Positions 24,768-36,592 of a stretch of 64,000 nucleotides of DNA are shown one piece after another. Every line of letters begins with the position of its first letter. Position 1 is the stretch's first letter. Below the pieces are notes generated by a model. The model did not search any database and was not told where the DNA came from. It was given only the letters and a program-made list of their open reading frames with translations. The stretch spans positions 12,861,453 to 12,925,452 of the forward strand of contig NC_087084.1 of NCBI RefSeq assembly GCF_026151205.1, written 5' to 3'. The stretch comes from Bolinopsis microptera (lineage: Eukaryota; Ctenophora; Tentaculata; Lobata; Bolinopsidae). Both the position numbers and the translations under genes were made by a program.

Positions 24768-25168
24768 TTTGCAAATGATTGTTAATTTTCCTCATTTTTT
24801 AGAGGGTGACCCTTTTTTGGGTAACGGACCCCTAAAATGGCCCCCCCCAATTTCATCTGAATGGCCGGCCAAACCTGAGAGAGACGGTCGGAACAGTGTT
24901 CAAGAGCACTGTGATGGTAGTGTGTGCCAGCATCGAGCTTGCATCTCCAACCACGTCCAATTACCATCCCTTTTAAGGTGGGCTAATGGGAAAGACTATT
25001 TATGGCAAACATGAGATGGTTCGGTGACCACTTTGGCGTTAAATCATGCTATCTTGTGACCTCAGTGTCTCATTACTTGCGCTCTGGAGGGTAGCAAGAA
25101 ATATTCTTCAGATCGAGGCAAGGAAAGAGCTAGGTTTGACATATAAGTAGGCCGGGACCATCAATGGC

Positions 25169-25296
25169 AGTTTTAATACTTTCAACACTACATATAAACA
25201 AATATTTGAGGTTGTAAGATAAGTTCCAATGTGTAACTGGGTTCTCTACGGCTACCAGACTTCACATCTTTTGGTAAGCCTTCCACAAGGAAGGCT
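25169..25296 (+). ncRNA. candidate SL RNA, copy 28
   Basis: Donor TTTGAG|GTTGTAAG; Sm-like CATCTTTTGG; hairpin CCTTCC-ACAA-GGAAGG. Confidence 0.7.
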
Positions 25297-25562
25297 CTAA
25301 TAGATGAACGATGCGGTATTAATAAAGATAACAGAGCTCCCGGTGATGTGTGATATCCCCGATACAGCCAGATCCGAGTCATGTCCTTTCTTTGTGCATG
25401 GTTTTGTGTTCACAAGTGCCTAAAAATGTATGAGCAAGGTTGTTGACATATGTCGAGAAGTGCTAAATCTGCGCTGCCATAAGAAACTATGATTTGCAGA
25501 AGGATAGTGTTGGGAATTAATTATTGTAAATTGTAGTGTGCCGTAATTTCGTATTAACTTTC

Positions 25563-25712
25563 GGATGTTGGGCATTGAGTCGTTTGTTAATTACACTCCC
25601 AAATATCGCGGTTCGCGCTGATCTGGGAAGTAAGCTGAACTGCAGGCACCGGGTTAGTACTTTGGATGGGGTGGTCGCCTTGTGGGATTGTTGTTCCCTG
25701 TGTGCCGTATCC
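25563..25712 (+). rRNA. 5S rRNA, copy 28
   Basis: 150 nt, inflated by G/T insertions; GGATGTTGGGC at the start, GTGCCGTATCC at the end. Confidence 0.72.
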
Positions 25713-26153
25713 TTTTTGCAAATGATTTGTTAAAATTTCCTTCATTTTTTGAGAGGGTGATCCTTTTTTGGGTAACGTGACCCCTTAAATTGGCCCCCCA
25801 TTTCATCTGAATGGCCGGCGCCAAACCTGAGAAGAGGGTCGGAAACGTGTCAATTGCACTGGAGTATGTGTGCATGTCAATATTTTTTTTGTCGAGCTGT
25901 GCATCTCCAAACACGTCCAGAGAGTCATCCTGTTTTATGGTGGCTAATGGGGAAAGCCATTTATGGGCAAGTAGTTGAGATGGTAAGGTGGTCACTTTGG
26001 CGCTATATCTTGCTTATCTTGTGACCTCACGTGTGTCTCATTACTTGCCGCTCTGGAGGGTGTTGTGCAAGGAAAATATTTGTACTGATCCGAGCAAGGA
26101 ATAGAGCTAGGTTGACATATTAAAGTAGGCCTGGGACCACTCATTCATGGGCC

Positions 26154-26299
26154 AGTGTTTAGATACTTTACAACAGTCTATATATATATGAAATAATTTG
26201 ATTGGTATGAGTTGTTAATGTTTCCAATGTGATACTGTGTTTCATCTCCGGAGGACCAGACTTCACATCTTTTGGTAATGCTTCCACTAAGTGAGGGCT
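26154..26299 (+). ncRNA. candidate SL RNA, copy 29
   Basis: Donor TTTGATTG|GTATG; Sm-like CATCTTTTGG exact. Confidence 0.62.
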
Positions 26300-26573
26300 C
26301 TTTAAAAACGCTCTTGATATTGGCATGTGTAATAAAAGATGTAGTAACAGAGCTTCCGGTATTTGTGTATCCTGACAGCCAGCTCTTGAGTATGTGTTGT
26401 TTTTTTTTTTCTGTAGCATGGTGTTTTGTGAATTGCACAACCATATAAAGTAGCCAGCAATGTTGTTACAATCAAAGTGACTGAATCGCCGGTGCCATAT
26501 GTAAAACTATTATTTGCAGGAGTATGGAGGATAATTAATTATTAATGTTGTGGCCGTTAATTTCAAAACTTTC

Positions 26574-26692
26574 GGTTACGGGCCATATCGGTTGAATTAC
26601 ACCCCATCTCGTTCGGTTCTGGGAGTTAAGCAACTGCAGGCTCGGTTAGTACTTGGATGGGGGACCGCCTAGGGATTCCCGGTGCTGTATCC
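26574..26692 (+). rRNA. 5S rRNA, copy 29
   Basis: Opens GGTTACGGGCC; closes GTGCTGTATCCTTTT. Confidence 0.83.
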
Positions 26693-27155
26693 TTTTGCAA
26701 TTGATTGGTTTTAATTTCTTCATTTTTTGTGATGATGTTGTGTGTGTGCCCTTTTTTTTGGGTAACGTGTACCCCTAATAATGGTCCCCTCTCCCTCTTT
26801 CATTTGTGAATTGGCTTGGCCAAACCTGTAGAGATGGTCGGACAGTGTCAAGAGCACGTTGTGTTGTGATGTAGTGTGTTGCTGCGGCATCGAGACTGCA
26901 TCTTCCAACACGTCCAATTTACATCCTCCTTTTAAGGTGTGTAATGGGAGAAAGCCTTTATGTGGCACATGATTGGTTCATGTGTTGACATTTTGTGGCT
27001 GTTAAATTAATGCTATCTTGTGATACTTCTGTCGGGTGCTCTATTATTGCCGCTTCGGGAGTGGTAGAGGAAATATTCTACGCTTGGTGTGCAAGGTGTA
27101 AGTGCTAGTGTTGACATATAAGTAGGCCTTGGGATACCACTTCATTTATGGCGGC

Positions 27156-27285
27156 AGTTTTAATACTTTCAACATCTGGTATGTACGCAAATAATTTGAG
27201 GTAAGTTAAGGTGTCGCAATGTGTAAAATGGTCTGCTCGGGACCAGACTTCACGAATCTTTTGTAAGCCTTCCACAAGGTGGGCT
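27156..27285 (+). ncRNA. candidate SL RNA, copy 30
   Basis: Donor TTTGAG|GTAAG exact; hairpin CCTTCC-ACAA-GGTGGG. Confidence 0.68.
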
Positions 27286-27520
27286 CTAATAAAACGATGG
27301 CAATAATAAAGATTAAAACTGAGCTCCCGGTTATTGTATCCCGTCAGGCCAGGTCGAGTTTCATGTCCCTTATTAGCATGTTTTGTGATCACAACCAAAT
27401 AAGTAGCCAGCAATGTTGTTACAATCAAAGTGTGTATTCGCCAGCCTTAAACTAATATTTGCAGGAAACTGAGGAATTAATTATTAAATGTAGTGGCGCC
27501 GTTTAATTTCATAAAACTTC

Positions 27521-27648
27521 GGTGTGTGTGGCCATACTCGGGTTGAATACACCCCATCTCGTTCGATTGGAAGTTTAAGCAACTGCACGGCCGTGGTGTT
27601 AGTACTGGATGTGCGTGACCGACCTGGGAATTCCCAGGTGCCGTATCC
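27521..27648 (+). rRNA. 5S rRNA, copy 30
   Basis: 5' end noisy (GGTGTGTGTGGCC), then ATACTCGG; closes GCCGTATCCTTTT. Confidence 0.8.
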
Positions 27649-28094
27649 TTTTGAACTATGATTTGTTTAATTTCTCATTTTTTGTGAGGGTGACCCTTTT
27701 TGGGTAACGTGACCCTAAAATGGCCCCCCTTTTCATCTGAATGGCCGGCCAAAACTGAGTAAGAGGTCGGGCAACAGTGTCAACGAGCACTAGTGATGTA
27801 GTGTTGCAGCTCGAGCTTGATCTCCAACTCGTCCAAATTTTACATCCCTTTGTGTGTAATGGTGTGCTATAGTGGTGTGTAGCCATTGTTGGGCAATGCA
27901 TTGGAGATGGTCCATTCTTTGGTGACCACTTTGGCTGTTAATGTCATTGCTATGTCGTGTGACCTCACGTTTTGTGTTCATGTGTACTTGCCGCTCTGGA
28001 GGGTAGCAAGTGAAATATTATACAGATCGAGCAAAGTTGGAAGGAGCTATGGTTTTGACATAGTAAGTAGGCCTGGGATCCACTCATTATGGGC

Positions 28095-28239
28095 AGTTTA
28101 ATAGAAGTGTTTCAACACTACTATATAATAAATAATTTGATGGTTAAGATTAGTTCCAATGTTGTAATCTGGTTGTACCCTCTCCGGAGACCAGACTTTC
28201 GCAACATCTTTGTGTTGGTAGCCTTCCACAAGGAGGGCT
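28095..28239 (+). ncRNA. candidate SL RNA, copy 31
   Basis: Donor TTTGATG|GTTAAG; stem-loop II core TCTCCGGAGACCAG exact; hairpin CCTTCC-ACAA-GGAGGG exact. Confidence 0.66.
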
Positions 28240-28491
28240 CTAATGTAAAAACGATTGTGCAATAATAGTAAGATAAACAGTGCTCCGGTATGGTATCCGA
28301 TCTGAGCAGTTCCGATGTCATGTCCTTTCTTTCGCATGTGCGTGCGCGTGTGATCGTCACAACCAAAATAGTGTGTGTCCGCGGCAGTGTGGTTATGTGA
28401 ATCAAGTGTAATCGCCAGCCATTAAATACTAATATTTGCTTGGAATGAGAATTAATTTATTAATTGTAGTGGCCGTATTTCATAAACTTTC

Positions 28492-28616
28492 GGATACGGC
28501 ATACTTCGGTGGAATACACCCCATCTCGTTCGATCTGGGAAGTTTAGCAACTGCAGGCCGGGTAAGTATTGGATGGGTGACGCCCTGGGAATTCCTCGGT
28601 GTGCCGTTCCGTATCC
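28492..28616 (+). rRNA. 5S rRNA, copy 31
   Basis: Opens GGATACGGC; 3' end has a small duplication (GCCGTTCCGTATCC). Confidence 0.85.
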
Positions 28617-29075
28617 TTTTTGCGCAAATGATTTGTAAATTTCCTCATTTTTTGAGAGGGTGACCCGTTTGTTTTGGGTAAAGTGCGTGACCCCTATAGG
28701 AAGGGCCCCCTCAGTGGTGTCTATCTGATTTGTTGGCGTCCGGGTCAAAACGTGAGTAAGAGGTCTGGAGTACAGTGTCAATTGGCATCTTTTCTGTGTG
28801 ATGAGTGTGTGCTGCATCGACGAAGTGTTGCAGCTGCCAATCACGTCCAATTACAATCCCTCTGTGAAGGTTGGCTAAGTGGGGAAGCATTTATGGCAAA
28901 TGCGATGGTCAGGTGATCCACTTTGGCGTTAAATCAGGCTATTCATTGGACCTCACGTGTTCATTACTTGCCGCTCTGGAGGGTTAGGCAGAAGGAAATA
29001 TTCTACAGATTCGGAGGCAAGGAAGAGTAGGTTTGTGTCATATGTAAGTAGCCTGGTGACCATCAGTAATGTGGC

Positions 29076-29206
29076 TTGTTGTAATACTTTTCAACACTAC
29101 TATTAACAATAATGTTTTGAGGTAAGATTAAGTTCCAATGTGTAATTGGTTCTTCCGGAGACCGTAGACTTTCACATCTTTTGGTAAGCCTTCCACAAGG
29201 AGGGCT
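29076..29206 (+). ncRNA. candidate SL RNA, copy 32
   Basis: Donor TTTGAG|GTAAG exact; Sm-like CATCTTTTGG and hairpin CCTTCC-ACAA-GGAGGG exact. Confidence 0.72.
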
Positions 29207-29438
29207 GCTGATAAACGATGCAATTATTAAATGATAAACAGAGCTCCCGGTATTGTATCCCGACTAGCCAGCTCGAGTCATGTTCTCTTAGCATGGTTTT
29301 TGTGATCACAACCAAAAAAGGTAGCCAGCGCAATGTGTTATACAATCCAAAAGTGCTATATCGCCAGATAAACTAATATTTGGCAGGAACTGAGGAATTA
29401 ATTATTATATGGTAGTGGCTGTAATTTTCTTAACTTTC

Positions 29439-29562
29439 GGATTACGGCCATACTCGGTTGAATACCCCCCCATCTCGTGTGCGTATTGGGAGTTGAAGCG
29501 CAACTGCAGCGGGGTTAGAGTACTAGGATGGGTGACCTGCTGGGAATTCCGGTGCCGTATCC
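29439..29562 (+). rRNA. 5S rRNA, copy 32
   Basis: Opens GGATTACGGCC, closes GCCGTATCCTTTT. Confidence 0.83.
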
Positions 29563-30002
29563 TTTTGTATATTGATTGTTTAATTTCCTCAGTTTTTTTG
29601 AGAGGTTATGACCCTGTTTTTGTTGTAACGTGACCCCTAATATGGCCCCCCATTTCATCTGTAAAGTGGCCGGCCAAAACCTGTGTAGAAAGAGGTCGGT
29701 ACTACAGTGTCAGAGCACTTTGGTTGTGATGTAGTGTGTGCAGTCATCAGAGCTGTCCATCTCCATCACGTCCAATTACATCCCTTTTAAGGTGGCTAAT
29801 GGGTAAGCCTTATGGGCAACTTGAGATGGTGCATTGGTGTCTCACTTTTGTGTCGTGTGAAATCATGCTATTCTGTTGTGACCTCACGTTTTCATTATCG
29901 CTTTCCGTGCTCTGGAGGGTAGCAATGGTAATAATATTCTACAGATCCGAGCAAGAAGAGCTAGGTTGATTTATAAGTTTGGATGGGACCACATCTATGG
30001 GC

Positions 30003-30221
30003 AGTTTAAACTTTCAACATCTAACTATTTTAACAAATATTTTGAGTTTTTTTTTTTATTTTTTTTTATATTTTTTTTTTCTTCTTATTTTTTTTTTTTT
30101 TGGTAAGTTTGAAGTTTACCAATGTGTTGTAACTGGTTCTCTCCGGAGACCAGATCTTCTACATCTTTTGGTAAGACTTCCGACAAAATAGGGGGGGTGG
30201 GGGGGGGGAAGGGGGTGGGCT
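30003..30221 (+). ncRNA. candidate SL RNA, copy 33 (two low-complexity inserts)
   Basis: Exon ends TTTGAG, then a T-rich insert at 30047-30101 precedes GGTAAG. A G-rich insert at 30191-30218 splits the terminal hairpin. The rest matches, including stem-loop II and CATCTTTTGG. Confidence 0.6.
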
Positions 30222-30465
30222 TCTAATATAACGATGCAATAATTAAAGTTAAACAGAGCTCACTGGTATTGTTTATCCCGACATGTACAGCTCCGTTGTC
30301 ATGTCTCTTTTAGCATTGGTTTTGTTGATCACAACCAAAAAGTAGCCAGCTATGTTGTTTACAATGTGTGCAAAGTGCTTCATCGCCGCTCATTAAACGT
30401 TATTATTTTGCAGGAACTGTGATATTAATTATTAAATGTAGTGGCCGTAATTTCCATAATTCGGA

Positions 30466-30584
30466 GGATACGGCCATTACTCGGTTGAATACACCCCATT
30501 CTCGTTCGATATGGAAGTTAAGCAACTGCATGGCCGGGTGGTTGTACTTGGAATGGGTGACCGCCTGGGAATTCCGGTGCCGTC
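30466..30584 (+). rRNA. 5S rRNA, copy 33
   Basis: Opens GGATACGGCC; closes GCCGTC plus TTTT; box C GAATGGGTGACCGCCTGG. Confidence 0.83.
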
Positions 30585-31014
30585 TTTTGCAAATGATTTG
30601 TTTTTTTCCTCATTTTTGAGATGGTGTGACCTCTTTTTTGGGTATACGTGACCCCTAATGGCCCCCCATTTCATCTGAATGGCCGGCCAAACCTGAGAGA
30701 GGTCGGAACAGTGTCAAGAGCACTGGACTTTGTAGTGTGTGCAGCATCGAGCTGCTCTCCAACTCGTCCAATTACATCCTCTTTTAAGGTGGCTAATGGA
30801 AAGCCATTTGTGGGTGAACATTTGTGAGATTGGGTTTCATGGTGTGACTCACTTGGCGTTGTAATTTCATAGCTATCTTGTGTGTGAGCCTTGCAGTGTT
30901 CTTTTACTTGCCGCTCTGGAGGTAGCAAGGAAATTTTCATGTGTAGTTCCGTTTGCATGGAGAAAGAGCTAATTTTAATTGACAATATAAGTAGGCTGGG
31001 ACCACTCAATGGGC

Positions 31015-31158
31015 AGTTTTAATACTTTCAAACATACGATTATAAACCAAATAATTTGAGGTAAGATTGAAGTTCCTTGTGTGTAACTTGTGTTCGCTTG
31101 TCCGGAGACTAGACTTCACATCTTTTGGGTAAAGCCTTTCCACAAGGAGGGCATGTCT
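31015..31158 (+). ncRNA. candidate SL RNA, copy 34
   Basis: Donor TTTGAG|GTAAG exact; Sm-like CATCTTTTGG exact. Confidence 0.7.
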
Positions 31159-31385
31159 AATAAACGATGCAATAATAACGTTAAAAACAGAGCTGACGGT
31201 ATATTGATCCCGACAGCCAGCTGTCCGAGTCTGATGTCCTTTAGCATGGTTTTGTGATCAGCAACCATAAAATTTAGCCAGCAATGTTGTTACTGTATCA
31301 AAGTGCTAATCGCAGCCATAAACTATTTTTGTCAGGAACTGAGGAATTAATTATTTAATTGTTGTGGCCGTAATTTCTAACTTTC

Positions 31386-31516
31386 GGAACTGGCCAATAC
31401 TCTGGTTGATATAATCCCCATCTCGTGTCGCGATCTGGGAAGTTGTAAGCAATGTGCAGGCCGGGTTTAGTACTTGGATGGGTGTCCGCACTCTGGATTC
31501 CCGGTGCTGTGTATCC
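31386..31516 (+). rRNA. 5S rRNA, copy 34
   Basis: Opens GGAACTGGCC; closes GTGCTGTGTATCC. Confidence 0.78.
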
Positions 31517-31740
31517 TTTTTGCTATTATGATGTGTGTGTTGTAATTTCCTCACTTGTTTGACGAGGTGTTGTACCTTTTTTGGGTTGTCACGTGACCCC
31601 GTAACAATTGTGCCCCCTATCCTTTTCATCTTGAATGGCCGGCCAAACCTGGTGGTAGAGGTCGGTTATCGTAGTGTCACAGTAGCGTACGTGGTGATTT
31701 GGGTGTGTGAGCAGCGTGCTGGCAGCTCCTACTCGGTCAT

Positions 31741-31866
31741 TTGTGATTTCGCGTCATTTGGTGGGGGCTTTGGGGGGTTTATCTAGGCCCTCTGGGCTCC
31801 CGGTCTGGACAGTTCTTGTTGCGGTCTTTCTTTTCCTATTTTCATCCCGCTCCAGTTCTCATACGT
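31741..31866. other. Unrelated insert in the 5S-SL spacer of one unit, probable artefact
   Basis: About 125 bp of G/T/C-rich sequence replaces roughly 40 bp of the spacer between TCCAATTACATCCC and ATTATGGGCAAC. Not seen in any other unit. Confidence 0.6.
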
Positions 31867-32057
31867 AATTATGGGCAACAATGAGATGGTCTGGTGCCCT
31901 ACGTTGGCGTTATAAATCCATGCTAATCTTGTGACTCCTCACGTGTCTCATTTACTTGCCGCTCTGGATGGGTAGCAAGGAACTATTTACAGTATATCGA
32001 GCATAGGAAAGAGCTAGGTTGTCAGTATAACGTGGCCTTGGGACCACTCAATGGAGC

Positions 32058-32196
32058 CTGTTGTTTTAATCCTTTCACACTACTAGATAACAAATGTGTA
32101 TTTGATTCGTATAGTTATCGCTAAGTTCCAATGTGTAACTGGTTCTCTCCGGAGACTGACTTCAATCTTTTTGGTAAGCTTCTCACAAGGAGGGCT
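32058..32196 (+). ncRNA. candidate SL RNA, copy 35
   Basis: Donor noisy (TTTGATTCGTATAG); stem-loop II exact. Confidence 0.6.
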
Positions 32197-32430
32197 ATAA
32201 TAAACGGGATGGCAATAATAAGATAATCAGTGCTCCCTGGGTTATCTGTATCCCGACAGCCAGCTCCGGTGTCATGGTCCTCTTAGCATGGTTTTTGTGG
32301 AATCACAGATAAAGGTATGCCAGCAATGTTGTTCAGATTCAAAGTGCTAATCGCCAGCATAAAAACTAATATTTGCAGGAAAGTGAGGAAGTATATTATT
32401 AAATGTAGTGGCCGTAATTTCATATCTTTC

Positions 32431-32554
32431 GGATACGGCCATCTCGGTTGAATACACCCCATCTCGTTCGAATGCTGGGAAGTTGTTTAAGGCAAGTGAG
32501 GGCGGCGTTAGGACTTGGGATGGGTGACCGCCTGGAATTCCCGGTGCCGTATCC
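32431..32554 (+). rRNA. 5S rRNA, copy 35
   Basis: Opens GGATACGGCC and closes GCCGTATCCTTTT, both exact; box A noisy. Confidence 0.86.
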
Positions 32555-32581
32555 TTTTGCAAATGATTTGTTATTTCCTCA

Positions 32582-32754
32582 TTTTTTTGAGGTGGTGACC
32601 CTTTTTTGGGTAACGTGACCCCCTAAATGCCCCCCATTTCCTCTGAATGGCCGGGCCAAACCTGAGAAGAGGTCGGAACTGTGTCAAGAGCACTGTGATG
32701 ATTGGTGTGTGCTTGCATCGAGCTGCGTCTCCAACACGTCCACTTAATCCTTTT
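32582..32754 (+). other. Spacer segment homologous to the 176-bp satellite (representative unit)
   Basis: Present in every unit between 5S and SL; this is a clean example. It runs from the T-tract before GAGGTGGTGACCC (consensus GAGAGGGTGACCC) to the T-tract after ACGTCC..AATCC. It contains GGGTAACGTGACCCC, a short C-run and the hairpins around GTGTCAAGAGCAC and GCATCGAGCTGC. The array at 58603-64000 is made of this segment. Confidence 0.85.
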
Positions 32755-32955
32755 CGAGGTGGCTAAATGGGAAAGCCATTATGGGCAACATGAGAATGGT
32801 CAGGTGACCACTTGGCGTTTATTCATGCAATCTTGTGACATATGCTCAGTGTCTCATTACTTGCGCTCGGAGGGTAGCAAGGAAAATATTCTTCAGATCG
32901 AGATGGAAAGGCTTGGTTGACATATAAGTAGTCCTGGGGAGCAGAGTCAGTGGGC

Positions 32956-33082
32956 AGTGTTAATCTTTCAAACATACTATATAAACAAATTAATTTGAGG
33001 TAAGATTAAGTTCAATGTGACCTGGTTCTCATCCGGAGACTGACGTTCACATCTTTTGGTTTAAGCTTCCACAAGGAGAGCT
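32956..33082 (+). ncRNA. candidate SL RNA, copy 36
   Basis: Donor TTTGAG|GTAAG exact; Sm-like CATCTTTTGG exact. Confidence 0.72.
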
Positions 33083-33317
33083 CTAAATTAAACGAGCAAT
33101 AATTATGATAAACAGAGCTCCCGCGGTATTGTATCCCGACAGCCAGCTCCGGTCATGTCCTCTTAGCATGGTTTTGTGATCTCAACAAAATGTAGCCAGC
33201 AATGTTGTTACAATCTTCGCAAAGTGCTATCGGCCAGCCATAAAACCTAATATTTGAGGATTGAGGAATTAAAATTAAATATTAAAATGTAGTGGGGCTC
33301 CGTAATTTCATACTTTC

Positions 33318-33442
33318 GGTACCGCCATACCTCGGTGTATACACTTCCCGATGTCGTCGCCGATCTGGGAAGTATGCAACTGCAGGCCGGGTTAGTACTT
33401 GGTGGGTGACCCGCCTGGGAAGTTCCCGCGGTGCCGTAGTCC
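33318..33442 (+). rRNA. 5S rRNA, copy 36
   Basis: Opens GGTACCGCC; closes GCCGTAGTCC. Confidence 0.82.
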
Positions 33443-33863
33443 GTTGTCGCAAATGATTGTTACGTTTCCTATTTTTATGTGGAGGGTGACCTTTTTTGGG
33501 TAACGTGACCTCTAAAAGTGGCCCCCCCCATTTCATCTGAAGATGGTCTGGGCCAAATCTGAGAAGAGAAGGTCGGAAACAGTGTCAAAGAGGCATGTGA
33601 TGTAGTGGTGTTGCAGCATCGCATGCTGCAGACTCTCCAACACGTCCAATTACATCCCTTTTATGGTTGGTAATGGGGAAAGTCATTATGGGGCAACTTG
33701 GAGATGGTCAGGTGACCACTTTGGGGCGTAAATCATGCTATTAGTGACCTCACGTGTCTATTACTTGCCGCTCTGGAGGGTAGCACAGGAAATATTCTAC
33801 GATCCGAGCAAGGAAAGAGCTTAGTTGAACATAGTAAGTAGGCGCTGGGACACTCAATGGAGC

Positions 33864-33996
33864 AGTTGTAATTACTTTACAACACTACTTTATAACAAAT
33901 AATTTGAAGGTAAGTTTAAGTTCAAATGCGTGTGAAATGGTTCTCTCGGAGCCAGACTTCACATCTTTTGGTGAAGCCTTCCACTAGGGAGGGGCT
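33864..33996 (+). ncRNA. candidate SL RNA, copy 37
   Basis: Donor TTTGAAG|GTAAG; Sm-like CATCTTTTGG exact. Confidence 0.7.
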
Positions 33997-34236
33997 CTAA
34001 ATTAACGAGTATGACAATAATAAAAGATAAACTGAGGCTCCCGGTAGTTGTATCCTCGACAGTCCAGCTCCGAGTATGTCCTACTAGCTATTGGGTTCGT
34101 TGTGAGTGTCACAACCCTCAAAAAGTAGCGAGCATGTTGTTTACATCAAGTGCTAAGTCGCCAGCCATAAAACTAAGTTTGCGGGATAATGAGGAATTAA
34201 TTATTAAATGTAGTGGCCCCGTAATTTCATAAATTC

Positions 34237-34356
34237 GGAGTACGGCCGATACTCGGTGAATACACCCATCTCGTTCGATCTGGAGGTTAAGCAACTTGCA
34301 GGCCGGTTAGTTCTTGGGTTGGGTGACCGCCTGGGAATTCCCGGGTGCCGTATTCC
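34237..34356 (+). rRNA. 5S rRNA, copy 37
   Basis: Opens GGAGTACGGCC; closes GCCGTATTCCTTTT. Confidence 0.85.
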
Positions 34357-34768
34357 TTTTGCAAATATGGTTTGTTAATTTTCCTCATTGTATGAGAGGG
34401 TGACCCTTTTTTGGGGTAACGTGCTCCCTAAAATGGCCCCCCATTCATCTGAATGGCGGCAAACCTGAGAAGAGGTCGATCAGTGTCAAGTGCAGCTGTG
34501 ATGTGAGTGTGTGACACATCGAGCTGCATCTCCAAACACGTCCAATTTACATCCTTTAAGCGCTGGCTATATGGGTAGCATTATGATGGCAAAAAGGAGA
34601 TGGTCATGTAGACCACTTGGCGTTATAGATATAAATCATGCTATCTTGTAGACCTTCACGTGTTCATTTTTGCCGCTCTGGAGGGTAGCAAGGAAATATT
34701 CTACAGTATCCGAGCAGGGGAAAGAGCTGGGTTGCAAATATAAGTAGGCATGGGACCACTCAATGGGC

Positions 34769-34901
34769 AGTTTTAATACTTTCAACACTACTTATATAAA
34801 CAAGGATTTGAGTAAGATATAAGTTCCAATGTGTAACTGAGTTCTCTCCGGGACCGAGACTTCCACATCTTTTGGTAGTGCCTGTTGCACAAGGTTGGGC
34901 T
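34769..34901 (+). ncRNA. candidate SL RNA, copy 38
   Basis: Exon opens AGTTTTAATACTTTCAACAC; donor TTTGA|GTAAG; Sm-like CATCTTTTGG exact. Confidence 0.72.
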
Positions 34902-35140
34902 TCTAATATAAACGATGCCAATAATAAAGATAATCAGAGCTCCCGGAGTATTGTATCCCTGACTGCCAGTCCGAGTCCTGTCCTCTTTGCATGGTTTTGT
35001 GATCACCTACCATAAAAAAGTTAGCCAGCTTATGTTGTTACAATCCAAAGGGCTAATCGCCAGACATAAAACGAAAGGTTTGGCAAGGAACTGGGGAATT
35101 AATTATTAAATGTAGGGGCTCGTAAGTGTCAGAACTTTCG

Positions 35141-35262
35141 GGATATCGGCCTATTGCTCGGTTGGAATACACCCCAGCTCAGTCGTTCTGGGAAGTTATG
35201 AGCAACTGCAGCCGGGTTAGTACTTGATGGGTGACCGCCTGGAATTCCCCGGTGCCGTTATC
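35141..35262 (+). rRNA. 5S rRNA, copy 38
   Basis: Opens GGATATCGGCC; closes GCCGTTATC. Confidence 0.82.
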
Positions 35263-35680
35263 TTAGCAAATGATTTAGTTTTATTTCCTCATGTGTTGTG
35301 GGAGGGGGTACCCTTTTGGGGTATCGTGTACTCACCTATAATGGGCCCCCCTTTTTATGTAATGGCACGGCCTATCAATGAGAAGAGGGTTCGGAGACCG
35401 TGTCAAGCACTGTGATGTAGGTTGTGCAGCGTCGAGCTGCGCATATCCAAACACGTTTTCTCCAACTTAAATCCCTTTTAAAGGGTGGCTAATGGGAAAG
35501 CCATTATGGGCAAATGAGATGGTCGTGAGCTTTGGCGTTAAATCATGCTATCCTTGGACCTCACGTGTGGTCGCATTACTTGTCGCTCTGGAGGGTAGAA
35601 GAACATATTCTACAGATCCGGCAAGGGAAAGGAGCTAGGTTGACATTATAAGTAGGTCCTAGGGGACCACTCAATGGGTC

Positions 35681-35820
35681 AGGTGTTAATACGTTTCAAA
35701 AGCATACTATATAGACAAATAATTTGAGGGGGTAAGGATTGAAGAGTTCAAGTGTGTAACTGGTTCTCTCGGAGGACCAGACTTCACATTTCTTTGGTAA
35801 AGCCTTCCACAAGGAGGGCT
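35681..35820 (+). ncRNA. candidate SL RNA, copy 39
   Basis: Donor with extra G (TTTGAGGGGGTAAGG); hairpin CCTTCC-ACAA-GGAGGG exact. Confidence 0.68.
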
Positions 35821-36059
35821 CAAATAAAACGTTGCTATGAATTAAAGATTAACAGAGCTCCCCGGGAAATGTATCCCGAGCAGCAGCTCCGAGTCATGTG
35901 GTCCTGCTTAGCATGGTTTTGTGATCACAACCAAAAGTAGCCTAGGCGAATGTGGTTACAATCAAAGTGCTAATCGCCTCCAGCCATGAAAAACTAATAT
36001 TTGCAGGAACGAGGAATATTAATTATTAAAATGTAGTGGACCGTTATTTAATAACTTTC

Positions 36060-36182
36060 GGAATACGGCCATACTCGGTTGAATAAAGCCAATCTCGTCG
36101 AGCTGAGGAAGCTAAGCAACTGCAGGCCGGGGTTGAGAACTTGGAATGGGTGGACGCATGGGAATTCCCGGTGCCGTATACC
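36060..36182 (+). rRNA. 5S rRNA, copy 39
   Basis: Opens GGAATACGGCC; closes GCCGTATACCTTTT. Confidence 0.84.
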
Positions 36183-36561
36183 TTTTGGCAAAATGTATTG
36201 TTAATGTCTCATTTTTTGTTGGGGGTGACCCCCTTTTTTTGGGTAAGCGTGGACCCTCTAAAAAATGGCCCCGCCATTTCATACATGAGATGGCCGGCCA
36301 AACCTGAGAAGAGGTGGACAGTGTCAAGAGCTACTGTGATGTAGTCGTGTGCAGCATGAGCATGCATCTCCAACAGTGCCAATTACATTCCCTGTTTTGG
36401 GGCTAAGTGGGGAAGCCATTAATGGGCAACATGAGATGGTCAGGTGACCTCTTTGGCGTTAAATATTGTATCTTGGACCTCACGTGTCTCATTACTTGCC
36501 GTCTGGAGGGTAGCAAGGATGATATATACAGATCCGAGCAAGGAAAGAGCATAGGTTGACA

Positions 36562-36567
36562 TATAAA
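36562..36567 (+). promoter_or_regulatory. TATA-like box of the SL RNA gene (representative unit)
   Basis: TATAAA in this unit; consensus GGTTGACATATAAGTAGGCC, found with noise in most units. It lies about 30 nt upstream of the GGGC-AGTTTT boundary taken as the SL 5' end, the spacing expected of a TATA box. The block before it (CTCTGGAGGGTAGCAAGG, ATATTCTACAGATCCGAGC) is also strongly conserved and could hold a proximal sequence element. Assignment is inference. Confidence 0.5.
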
Positions 36568-36592
36568 GTAGGCATGGGACCACTCAATGGCA